This document shows, in pieces, positions 1-7,852 of a stretch of 64,000 nucleotides of DNA (the first letter of the stretch is position 1; every line of letters begins with the position of its first letter). Position numbers and translations under genes: made by a program. The stretch is from Chlorogloeopsis sp. ULAP01 (lineage in GTDB: Bacteria; Cyanobacteriota; Cyanobacteriia; Cyanobacteriales; Nostocaceae), in NCBI RefSeq assembly GCF_030381805.1, contig NZ_JAUDRH010000022.1, forward strand, positions 41,733-105,732. Direction: 5' to 3'. A model generated the notes under the pieces. That model was not told the DNA's origin. It searched no databases and was given only the letters and a program-made list of their open reading frames with translations.

Positions 1-218
1 ACTAAGTAGCGCAAGACAGGATTATGTTCTACTGATGCAGCAAATTTTCCGATGCCCCTGATATATTCGGGAGATTGAAGTTGATTGAAGAAGAAAATTC
101 CCCAACGTTGAGCAGCAAAATACTCACCAACTTTAACCATAACGTGCAGTCGTAATTCTTGCTCATCACGAGCGTGGGCGATTTCTTGAAATAAAGACTG
201 TAAAGTGTTTGCCATCAT
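1..218 (-). CDS. Probable LuxR-type transcriptional regulator, amino-terminal fragment
   Basis: An open frame on the minus strand runs off the window start, with two in-frame ATG codons at 218 and 215. The 72 visible residues read MMANTLQSLF, then HARDEQELR, GEYFAAQRWGIFFF and EHNPVLRYLV. From memory this resembles the amino end of a cyanobacterial LuxR-family regulator group with an N-terminal sensor-like region and a C-terminal helix-turn-helix. The DNA-binding part would lie outside the window, so the family call is inference. The frame is divergent from the sulfurtransferase gene that begins at 316, and the roughly 100-bp gap would hold both promoters. Confidence 0.5.
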   Translation of the reverse strand, partial: MMANTLQSLFQEIAHARDEQELRLHVMVKVGEYFAAQRWGIFFFNQLQSPEYIRGIGKFAASVEHNPVLRYL

Positions 219-315
219 TGCTACTGCAAAGTGTACTCGTTCGAGGACTAGGCGTACTTAGGGAATCAATTTTACTCTAGCCTCATCACAGCAACAGAGC
301 AAGGAGTAAATTCTG

Positions 316-1155
316 ATGTCATTGACAAGCTATGCTCATCCGGAAGTTCTCGCAGATATGCAATGGGTTGCCAAATATTTGAACGATCCTACAGTGCGTC
401 TTCTAGAAGTAGATATTGATACTACAGCTTACGAATCGGGACATATTCCCGGCGCTGTGTTCTGGAACGGTTTGACGACAATCTTGCAACCTGATTTCCG
501 TGTCAATTTTGATCAAGGAGCGTTAGAAGAACTGCTCGCGCGATCAGGTATAACCAATGACACAACTGTGATTATTTATAGCAATCATAATGCTGGTGCT
601 CCTTGGGCATTTTGGTTTCTAAAAGTACTCGGACATGAAGATGTGCGGATCATGAATGGCGATCGCACCAAATGGATTGCTCAAGGAGGCTCTCTGACAA
701 CTGAAATTCCTGCGATCGCAGCAACTAAATATACAATTCAAAATTTCAATTCAAGTATACGTGTCCTGCGAGATGAAGTACAAGCAGCAATAGGTAAGTC
801 AGATAGTATTCTAGTAGATGTGCGTACACCCCAAGAGTACTCTGGTGAATTATTTGCCATGCAACCACCGCAAGGAAATCAGCGAGCAGGACATATTCCG
901 GGCGCAGTCCACATTTTTTATGAATCAGCTTTGAACGAAGATAATACCTTTAAATCAGCCGCAGAACTGTATGCCCTGTACAGTAACAAAGGTATCACTT
1001 CTGACAAGCAAGTGCTAACTTACTGTGCAGTGGGGGCGCGTTCTGCACATACTTGGTTTGTTTTAAAGTATTTGCTAGGCTACGAGAATGTACGCAATTA
1101 TGATGGTTCTTGGAATGAGTGGGGGAATCTATTTGATATGCCAGTTGAGAAATAG
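316..1155 (+). CDS. Thiosulfate/3-mercaptopyruvate sulfurtransferase (tandem rhodanese)
   Basis: This 279-residue protein has two rhodanese domains, about residues 15-130 and 148-275. The C-terminal domain carries the active-site loop YCAVGARS, with Cys237 as the persulfide carrier. The N-terminal domain has SNHNAGAPW at the same place and no cysteine, so it is the usual inactive structural copy. Both domains show the GHIPGAV motif typical of rhodaneses. The enzyme moves sulfane sulfur from thiosulfate or mercaptopyruvate to a thiophilic acceptor in the cytoplasm; which donor is used cannot be read from the sequence. The ATG at 316 has a good ribosome site, AAGGAG, about 9 bases upstream. It seems to be monocistronic. 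Confidence 0.93.
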   Translation: MSLTSYAHPEVLADMQWVAKYLNDPTVRLLEVDIDTTAYESGHIPGAVFWNGLTTILQPDFRVNFDQGALEELLARSGITNDTTVIIYSNHNAGAPWAFWFLKVLGHEDVRIMNGDRTKWIAQGGSLTTEIPAIAATKYTIQNFNSSIRVLRDEVQAAIGKSDSILVDVRTPQEYSGELFAMQPPQGNQRAGHIPGAVHIFYESALNEDNTFKSAAELYALYSNKGITSDKQVLTYCAVGARSAHTWFVLKYLLGYENVRNYDGSWNEWGNLFDMPVEK

Positions 1156-1238
1156 TGCCAGTCTTTTCCTTGGCGATATTGCGAAATGTCTTGCTAGAGA
1201 AGTTGGAGAATCCCCGTTTTATGAAAAATTGATAGCAC

Positions 1239-2753
1239 TTATATTTCTAATGCTTCCATTACTTCTGCTTGATTGATTTCCGATTCATCCCGAATTTTGA
1301 AGTAGTAATAGAGGTTTGCAACTGTTAAGTCCGAAGCTTGCTGCAAATTCTTTGGAACTAATGTTCTGTAACCGACATTACCAGCTTGTTGACTTACATA
1401 AGCTTCGTACTCTTTACGTAATGCTGGTTTGAACATAAATATTAGCTGGTCACGCAGCGAAAAGAAATGTGATTTTTCGCTTAAATTTTCATATACAAGT
1501 TGTTCGGGTGGTGCTGCTGAAACACTTGTGGCTTGGTTGGTATCTGGAATTTCGTTATCTTCTGGAGTATTGAAATCAACACTATTTAAAAGTTTAAGTT
1601 CTGAAGGAGAGAGCGATCGCATCCAATCAACTTGATTTTGCCATGTCTCTACAACTGCTAAATCATGATTACGAATACGGCTCATTTCTGGAAACAAAAA
1701 ATCAAGTTCATCGTGTGAATCACACGAGTTAATTATCATGTAAGCGTTGTCGCTGATGGTATTTTGAAGATGGCAAAGTCTATCACTAACCGCTGACATT
1801 TCATTCTGGGCTTGATATGTAGCAACAATGGCTTGTTCTATTGCCCAAGCACATTCTAGTCTGCGTAGTTGCCCAGGAGCAGAGGTTTCTTCTAACAGAT
1901 GGGGATTAGTGTAATCCGCTAAGACTGTAAATAACATCTCCCGTGAACCATCTATTTCTGCATTTCTGCGAATAGGATCTTGCAATTGCATCGCTGAATG
2001 AAAGCGGTTTAGTGCTTGGATAAATAGTCCATAAGCCCGTATTAATACTATGCGATGTTGCTCAAATTTAATATCTTGGGCGACTTGCTCAATTATCTGC
2101 CGAATTTCTGTTCCTTGGTCTTTGAGTGCCTGTTTTAAGTCAATAAAGCCGTTTTTGACCTCCAAGCGCATTTGCTCAACCTCTTTACGAAGTTTGAGCG
2201 TTTGGTGTAAATTGACTGCACCCAACGCCACCCCAGCTACAGTCCCAACACCAATCAATGCAGTAGTTGCTTGTAATACTCCTACGCTTGTTTGTAGCGA
2301 TTGTAACCCAGCTTGTACGATACGAATTTGTCGATAGGTTTCTTGGAAACCCATGTGGTTTTGTACCATACCTACTCCTTGCATGGCAATTCCAACTCCC
2401 GAAGCTGCTTGGACAAAACCTAAACCTTGCTGTAGTATTTGTACGCCCGACTTTACAGCATCTACACCTTGCTGTAGTGATTCTACGCCTGATTTTACTT
2501 CACTAATTTGATCATAAGTTTTTTGGAAACCCATGTGGTTTTGTACCATACCCGCTCCTTGCATCACGAACTGCAGTGGAGAGATAAGCGGTGATAACGG
2601 ATTATTATTAACTGTTGCCTTTACGGCATGAGCAACAATACGACCAGTTGCAGTATCCCTAACCGAACCAATAGGGACTCCCTTACTAACAACTACTGCG
2701 TATTTTCCAACTGCAATACCAGCTTGAATTAAGGGCGTAAATTCAAACAGCAT
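1239..2753 (-). CDS. Hypothetical helical protein with an internal duplication and a hydrophobic hairpin
   Basis: The function of this 504-residue protein is not recognised. Residues 62-97 and 122-157 form a duplication exactly 60 residues apart, each containing GMVQNHMGFQ followed by K/E-TY. Residues 163-182 are a Gly/Ala-rich hydrophobic stretch (TTALIGVGTVAGVALGAVNL), followed by a long charged helix (LRKEVEQMRLEV) that looks like a coiled coil. The remainder is helical and acidic. There is no signal peptide. A long helix pair around a hydrophobic hairpin recalls alpha-helical membrane-active proteins, but that is inference only. It is divergent from the TerB/dynamin-like GTPase gene, with 145 bp between their starts, so the two may share a control region and act together on a membrane. 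Confidence 0.7.
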   Translation of the reverse strand: MLFEFTPLIQAGIAVGKYAVVVSKGVPIGSVRDTATGRIVAHAVKATVNNNPLSPLISPLQFVMQGAGMVQNHMGFQKTYDQISEVKSGVESLQQGVDAVKSGVQILQQGLGFVQAASGVGIAMQGVGMVQNHMGFQETYRQIRIVQAGLQSLQTSVGVLQATTALIGVGTVAGVALGAVNLHQTLKLRKEVEQMRLEVKNGFIDLKQALKDQGTEIRQIIEQVAQDIKFEQHRIVLIRAYGLFIQALNRFHSAMQLQDPIRRNAEIDGSREMLFTVLADYTNPHLLEETSAPGQLRRLECAWAIEQAIVATYQAQNEMSAVSDRLCHLQNTISDNAYMIINSCDSHDELDFLFPEMSRIRNHDLAVVETWQNQVDWMRSLSPSELKLLNSVDFNTPEDNEIPDTNQATSVSAAPPEQLVYENLSEKSHFFSLRDQLIFMFKPALRKEYEAYVSQQAGNVGYRTLVPKNLQQASDLTVANLYYYFKIRDESEINQAEVMEALEI

Positions 2754-2898
2754 ATTTTTATTTATAAATAAGTAATTTATTCAACCATAGCTGTAATTTT
2801 GATATGACAATAACCGTATTTACACAGGATGTATTACATAAATTTTGACTAAAGAGTGGGCATACTAAGTCTGAGTAAATATAGATTTGATAGTTTTT
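2754..2898. promoter_or_regulatory. Divergent promoter region between helical protein and dynamin-like gene
   Basis: This AT-rich 145-bp gap separates the two divergent starts and must contain both promoters. A clear ribosome site is not visible for the dynamin-like gene. No single -10 or operator could be chosen with confidence. Confidence 0.35.
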
Positions 2899-4818
2899 AT
2901 GGATACATCACTGATTGGCAAAGAAGCGGTTGATTTATTGTCGCGTATTACTGGAAAAAACCTCAGTCAAAGAGATTTGAAACCAACAGTGATATTTCTG
3001 GCTAGTTTGGTAACGGTGTTACTGGGTGTAATGTATGTTGATGATACAGTAGCAGAGTCAGAGAAACAAAAGCTGCTTGTAACCCTGTATCGCTTCAGTA
3101 TGCCAGACAGTAATGTGCGTAAATTAACTCATTTGTTGATTAAAGGAGTTAAGGAAAATCAGCTTTATAGAAAAAATGATGACTTGTTAACACTTACAAC
3201 TCTACTTACAGAATCCCAACGGTTTTTATTGGTTGCTTTTGGTTATGAAATGTCTGCTGCTGACGGTGAAATAGACTCGTGCGAGAAAAAGTATTTGGAG
3301 ATATTAGGTAATAAGTTAGGTATCAATCCCCAACATTTAGGAATTTTAGAGGCTGCATTCACAGGTCAAAAAAATGTGGAATTAACTGCTTTAGAAGAAG
3401 TACATTTTTTACTATATCCTGTACACTTTCAGGAACTGGACACCGTATTTGTCAAAGCAGCGCGGGATATTTTAACAATCCTACCACCTTTACCTGAAAC
3501 TCAAGCTACTCAACAACGTATAGTTGTATCTTATGACGAGTTAAAAAAGTTTCAAGAATATCGCCAACGATTAAATAATTATTATCAACTCATTACTCAA
3601 ATACTTCAAGATTGTCAAAAACATAATTTTTTATCCCATGCTTTTATAGATGAATTACAAGAAATATGGAATAAAAATCAATCACAGCAATTTCGTTTAG
3701 CAATTGTTGGTGAATTTAGTCAAGGAAAATCAACTTTACTTAATGCTTTACTCGGTGAAGAAATCCAACCAGCGCGAGAGATTCCTTGCAGTGGTACGAT
3801 AACAGTTTTGAAATATGGAAAGCAAAAACGGGTAATCTGTCGTTATAAGGATGGTAGAGGAGAAGAAATTCCATTTGAAGAGTACCAACAAAAAGCAAGC
3901 ATTTCTGAAGATGCAGCTATCAATTGTCTGAGTGATGAACTAGCACAATCTGAAATTGAAGAAATTATTTTTGAACATCCTGATTTGGAATTATGCAGGA
4001 GTGGAGTAGAAATTATAGATTCTCCTGGATTAAATGAGCATCCTGAACGTACTGCAATTACTCAAAAATTGCTTAAGGATACTGATGCTGCAATTTTTCT
4101 TACTAACGCTTCCCGTCCCTTGACACAGGGAGAGCGAGATTTATTGCAAGAAATAAAAGTTCATCTGAATTGTGGTAAAGATGAGGAACCCGCTAATAAC
4201 TTATTTGTTATATGCAATTTTATGGATTTAATTCGTACTGAAAAAGGCAAAGAGCAGGTTAAACAGCGAATTATAAATTTTGTCCAAGGTGACAGTCCAA
4301 TAATATTGGGTGAAAACCGCATTCATTTTATTTCTGCTCAAGCTGCGCTTGATGCCATATTGAACGGCGTGAAAGACGAATACTTAGAAAAATTTAAATA
4401 TCTTATCTCATCCATAGAAAAATTTCTAAGATTTGAACGTGGTGAATTAAAGCTGAAACGATTAAATTTAATACTCAATACATTAATTAAAAAATGTGAC
4501 AATACTTTGAATCAAATAGAAAAGAGCTTGGAGTATAAAATTCAATTTTCTGCATCTGATAAGCAAACAATTTTAGAACAAATTGGAGAAGCGAGTGGTC
4601 GTGATTTAAAAATACGTATAACTGGGAAAAAATTAAAAGAAAAAGTATTAGTACTAGCAGTTGAATCTTGGAAAAAATGGTATGAAGGTTTACGCGATCG
4701 CATGGTTAGTAAAAGTAAATCATGGTCTTATGAACATAGTCATATTTTCAGCCAAAAACAACTGATACAAGATTACACAAATCAATTTATTCGAGACTTA
4801 TCGGGAGAAGTAGATTAA
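2899..4818 (+). CDS. TerB-like/dynamin-like GTPase, amino-terminal part (truncated by TAA)
   Basis: This 639-residue product begins at ATG 2899; a TTG 12 bases upstream is also in frame. Residues about 30-165 contain two helical stretches of TerB type, such as YVDDTVAESEK and SAADGEIDSCEKKYLE. A dynamin-type GTPase domain follows: G1 GEFSQGKST at about 271-279, a Thr in PCSGTITVL for G2, G3 DSPG at about 374, and G4 NFMD at about 440. The protein stops at TAA 4816-4818, before the stalk and membrane paddle expected for bacterial dynamin-like proteins. The same frame continues past the stop (WGNKKLKDVIL) to 4938, so the stop looks like a recent nonsense change. Such proteins remodel membranes; the role here is unknown. 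Confidence 0.85.
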   Translation: MDTSLIGKEAVDLLSRITGKNLSQRDLKPTVIFLASLVTVLLGVMYVDDTVAESEKQKLLVTLYRFSMPDSNVRKLTHLLIKGVKENQLYRKNDDLLTLTTLLTESQRFLLVAFGYEMSAADGEIDSCEKKYLEILGNKLGINPQHLGILEAAFTGQKNVELTALEEVHFLLYPVHFQELDTVFVKAARDILTILPPLPETQATQQRIVVSYDELKKFQEYRQRLNNYYQLITQILQDCQKHNFLSHAFIDELQEIWNKNQSQQFRLAIVGEFSQGKSTLLNALLGEEIQPAREIPCSGTITVLKYGKQKRVICRYKDGRGEEIPFEEYQQKASISEDAAINCLSDELAQSEIEEIIFEHPDLELCRSGVEIIDSPGLNEHPERTAITQKLLKDTDAAIFLTNASRPLTQGERDLLQEIKVHLNCGKDEEPANNLFVICNFMDLIRTEKGKEQVKQRIINFVQGDSPIILGENRIHFISAQAALDAILNGVKDEYLEKFKYLISSIEKFLRFERGELKLKRLNLILNTLIKKCDNTLNQIEKSLEYKIQFSASDKQTILEQIGEASGRDLKIRITGKKLKEKVLVLAVESWKKWYEGLRDRMVSKSKSWSYEHSHIFSQKQLIQDYTNQFIRDLSGEVD

Positions 4819-4994
4819 TGGGGAAACAAAAAACTAAAAGACGTAATTTTGAGAGAATCGCTTAAAATTTTAGACGCGAAAATTAAGTATCAATTAGATG
4901 CCATTCATACAGATTTTAAAAAATTAGACTACAAGTAAATACAAATTTCAGCGAACAAGTTAAACTCTCAATTAGTGGTATTAATGATGGGTTT

Positions 4995-5450
4995 ATGGGG
5001 TTTGGAGGAATTGGTGGCGTTGGTATAGGAGGGGTTTTAGCAGCTGCATTGTTCGCATTTACAGGAATTGGATTCATTGCCCTAATTGTCACCACTGTTG
5101 TAGCTACAATTGCAGGTTCATTTGGTTTAGGAGTGTTAGATGTTGATGGAATACATAACCAAATTAAGATGAAAGTTTTGGAATTAGGATTCCAAAAATT
5201 AGATGAATCTATTAGTCAAGGTGCTGACAAGTTAAGCGAAATTATTGATACAGTTTTTGAAAGTAAAGTAGAATCGGCAAGTCGAGTTATTGCCGAAGCC
5301 ATTTCACTTTACGAAAATCTCCTAGAACAGCAAGAAAAAGCCCAGCAAGAAACTCCCGAAAAACTTGAAGCTGACAAAGCTTGGATTTCCCAAAAACGTC
5401 AAGAACTTGAAATAGTGCAGAATAAAATTGAATCACTGATCAATGTTTAA
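4995..5450 (+). CDS. Dynamin-like protein, carboxy-terminal membrane paddle and coiled coil
   Basis: The 151-residue product starts with a glycine-rich hydrophobic stretch (GFGGIGGVGIGGVLAAALF then FIALIVTTVVATIAG) that matches the membrane paddle of bacterial dynamin-like proteins. A helical and coiled-coil tail rich in Glu, Gln and Lys follows. The frame is open from 4920, well before the chosen ATG, and reads NTNFSEQVKLSISGIND, which continues the GTPase upstream. It is therefore most probably the severed end of the gene that begins at 2899, not an independent gene. Whether this piece is translated from the internal ATG is unknown. Confidence 0.6.
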   Translation: MGFGGIGGVGIGGVLAAALFAFTGIGFIALIVTTVVATIAGSFGLGVLDVDGIHNQIKMKVLELGFQKLDESISQGADKLSEIIDTVFESKVESASRVIAEAISLYENLLEQQEKAQQETPEKLEADKAWISQKRQELEIVQNKIESLINV

Positions 5451-5544
5451 ATGTTCTTACCGACGCTTAACCACAAGCCAAGTAAGCAAAACACAATTAC
5501 GAACATAGGGCAAAATAGTAGAGAAGCGCCACAAAGATTTAGCC

Positions 5545-5931
5545 ATGAGTACCCAAGTTACCATTACTTTGCCAGATGAGTTTTACCTCCGAGCAGAACG
5601 CTTCGCACGGCTAGCTAATCGTGATGTAGCCAGTGTTATAGCTGATACTATCAAACTTTCTCTACCGCCAATTAGCTCACAGGTTGATACCCTTGAACCC
5701 ATATCAGAATTATCTGATAAGCAAGTCATGGCTCTAACAGAACTGCAAATGGAGCCAGAGCAAGATAAGCGCTTGAGCGATTTGTTAGACAGGCAACAGT
5801 CAGGTATTATTACTGAGGAAGAGCGCCAAGAATTACAAGACTTGATGCAGATTTATCAAGAGGGATTATTACGAAAAGCTACTGCATTCAGCGAAGCAGT
5901 AAAACGTGGATTGATGGAGCCGCTGAGTTAG
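5545..5931 (+). CDS. Small hypothetical protein with ribbon-helix-helix-like N-terminus
   Basis: The 128-residue product opens with STQVTITLPDEFYLRAERFA, a beta strand followed by a helix that resembles ribbon-helix-helix DNA-binding proteins. The rest is acidic and helical (TEEERQELQDLMQIYQEG). Its stop TAG shares its last base with the GTG start of the HNH endonuclease gene (TAGTG), so the two are translationally coupled. This layout recalls an antitoxin-type gene before an effector. Similar pairs exist in cyanobacterial genomes as uncharacterised genes, but a toxin-antitoxin role is only inference. Confidence 0.65.
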   Translation: MSTQVTITLPDEFYLRAERFARLANRDVASVIADTIKLSLPPISSQVDTLEPISELSDKQVMALTELQMEPEQDKRLSDLLDRQQSGIITEEERQELQDLMQIYQEGLLRKATAFSEAVKRGLMEPLS

Positions 5932-6362
5932 TGAGTTCCAGTCAAATTTCAGAGGAAGTTCGGACACGGATTAGAACACAAGCTAAAAATCAATGTGGCT
6001 ATTGTTGCAGTCTTCAGAAGTACGTTTTGGGGATTTTGGAGATTGATCATATTATCCCAAAAGCGGTGGGTGGGACTGACGATGAAGAAAACCTTTGGCT
6101 TGCCTGTAGGCTATGCAACGCTTTCAAAGGTATTCAAACCCATGGACAAGACCCAGTTACAAATCGTAAGATTAAGCTTTTTAATCCCCGTCAGCAGAAA
6201 TGGTCACGACATTTTAGCTGGAGTGAAGATGGAGCATACATCGTAGGTATTACTGCTTGTGGTCGAGCAACTGTTGTTGCACTTCAACTCAATAATGCTT
6301 ACGCTGTAACTGTCAGACAAGCTTGGGTTTCTGCTGGCTGGCACCCACCACAGGAGGAATAG
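5931..6362 (+). CDS. HNH endonuclease
   Basis: The 143-residue protein starts at GTG 5931, overlapping the preceding stop by one base. It has the zinc ribbon and HNH core: CGYC at 22-25, EIDHIIP at 38-44 with the Asp-His pair, Asn54, and CRLC at 59-62, followed by NAFKG. Both CxxC pairs and the catalytic His region are intact, so it should bind metal and cut DNA or RNA. The C-terminal 60 residues (Trp- and Arg-rich, HFSWSEDGAYIVG) are the usual extension in this cyanobacterial group. The substrate is unknown; it could be a stand-alone nuclease or the effector of the coupled pair. Confidence 0.85.
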   Translation: MSSSQISEEVRTRIRTQAKNQCGYCCSLQKYVLGILEIDHIIPKAVGGTDDEENLWLACRLCNAFKGIQTHGQDPVTNRKIKLFNPRQQKWSRHFSWSEDGAYIVGITACGRATVVALQLNNAYAVTVRQAWVSAGWHPPQEE

Positions 6363-6394
6363 ATTTAGTCTTTATTGCTGTTAATCATCCAGAT

Positions 6395-7843
6395 CTATGT
6401 TGACCATACCACCTTTCCTGGTTGAGCCACATCTACACTGTCCTCACTCTGTGCAAATTTCCCAATGATCGCATCCAAATTTTTCCTCGCATCACCAAAC
6501 AGCATCCGCGTATTTTCTTTATAAAACAGGGGATTTTCAACTCCTGCGTAGCCACTAGCCATACTGCGCTTCATTACCACAACAGTACCAGCCTTCCAAA
6601 CTTCCAGCACAGGCATCCCAGCAATCGGACTATTGGGATTTTCTAAAGCACTGGGGTTAACAGTATCGTTAGCACCAATTACCAATACAACATCCGTTTT
6701 TGGAAAGTCCTCGTTAATCTCATCCATCTCTAATACGATGTCGTAAGGCACCTTAGCCTCAGCTAGCAGCACATTCATGTGTCCCGGCATACGCCCGGCT
6801 ACCGGATGAATGCCAAAGCGAACTTGAACACCGCGATCGCGCAGCTGCTTGGTAAGTTCTGAGACAGCGTGCTGGGCTTGAGCAACTGCCATACCGTAGC
6901 CAGGAACGATAATCGCACTCTTCGCACCACGTAAGAGTTCAATGGTTTCCTCTGTGGTGGTTTTGGCAATTTCACCTACAGGGTGATCGCTCTCCAAGGC
7001 TGGTGTACTTGCCTCTGCACCAAAGCCTCCGAGAATCACGCTGATAAACGAACGGTTCATGGCTTTACACATGATGTAGCTAAGGATCGCACCACTACTA
7101 CCCACCAAGGCACCTGTAATGATGAGCAAATCGTTCGATAACATAAAGCCTGCGGCGGCTGCTGCCCATCCAGAGTAGCTGTTGAGCATTGAAATCACAA
7201 CTGGCATATCAGCACCGCCAATCGCCATTACTAGGTGAACGCCCAAAACTGAGGCGATCGCACACATCAACAACAAGGGTTCCAGCCCACTGAAATTTCC
7301 AGTTCCCAAGAACTGAGCACCAAGCCATAGTGAAGCTCCAATCATGCCCAGATTGAGAAAGTGACGTGCTGGCAAAAGTAGAGGTTTGCTGCTGATGATG
7401 CCGCGCAGTTTTCCAAAGGCAACTATCGAGCCTGTAAAAGTAACAGCACCAATAAACACACCCACAAAAATTTCAATTTGGTGGATTGTAGACTCAACTC
7501 CAGTCAGCGATTGTGACTCTTGCAGATAATTGGCAATACCTACCAAAACTGCGGCAGCACCAACAAAGCTATGTAAAATAGCTACCAGTTCCGGCATCGA
7601 AGTCATCGCTACACGCGAAGCGATGATGGTACCAATAATGGCTCCTGGGATAACAACTGCGGCTAAGGTACCGTATGCATCCACCTTGAGCGAGAGCGCA
7701 GTTGCCACGAAGGCGATCAGCATACCAATGATGCCGTAAACATTGCCTTTGCGAGCTGTTTCCTGATCGGACAATCCTCCCAGACTGAGAATGAATAAGG
7801 CACTTGCCCCAATATATGCAACCGTCAGTAGGTTATTTAACAT
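6395..7843 (-). CDS. pntB: NAD(P) transhydrogenase subunit beta
   Basis: The 482-residue protein begins with a large membrane domain, residues about 1-270, with many Gly/Ala-rich helices, starting LLTVAYIGASALFILSLGGL. The C-terminal cytoplasmic domain III binds NADP(H): PGYGMAVAQAQHAV in the Rossmann fold, then DVVLVIGANDTVNP and FGDARK. With the alpha subunit it couples proton entry to hydride transfer from NADH to NADP+; in cyanobacteria this complex is in the thylakoid membrane. It follows pntA by 9 bp on the same strand and belongs to one operon. Length and motifs are normal. Confidence 0.97.
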   Translation of the reverse strand: MLNNLLTVAYIGASALFILSLGGLSDQETARKGNVYGIIGMLIAFVATALSLKVDAYGTLAAVVIPGAIIGTIIASRVAMTSMPELVAILHSFVGAAAVLVGIANYLQESQSLTGVESTIHQIEIFVGVFIGAVTFTGSIVAFGKLRGIISSKPLLLPARHFLNLGMIGASLWLGAQFLGTGNFSGLEPLLLMCAIASVLGVHLVMAIGGADMPVVISMLNSYSGWAAAAAGFMLSNDLLIITGALVGSSGAILSYIMCKAMNRSFISVILGGFGAEASTPALESDHPVGEIAKTTTEETIELLRGAKSAIIVPGYGMAVAQAQHAVSELTKQLRDRGVQVRFGIHPVAGRMPGHMNVLLAEAKVPYDIVLEMDEINEDFPKTDVVLVIGANDTVNPSALENPNSPIAGMPVLEVWKAGTVVVMKRSMASGYAGVENPLFYKENTRMLFGDARKNLDAIIGKFAQSEDSVDVAQPGKVVWST

Positions 7844-7852
7844 AATTTTCTT

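Larger units (their letters stand above)
2899..5450 (+). pseudogene. Reconstructed TerB/dynamin-like GTPase gene, two lesions
   Basis: Reading through TAA at 4816-4818 and adding one A to the six-A run at 4918-4923 joins the two parts into a single protein of about 850 residues, in the order TerB-like region, GTPase, stalk, paddle, coiled coil. The stop could be a C-to-T change of CAA. The frameshift could be a real deletion or a homopolymer error in the assembly. Confidence 0.65.

Noticed and set aside
1088..1276. 62-residue plus-strand frame
   Set aside because: It overlaps the end of the sulfurtransferase and the antisense end of the helical protein gene and has no features of its own.
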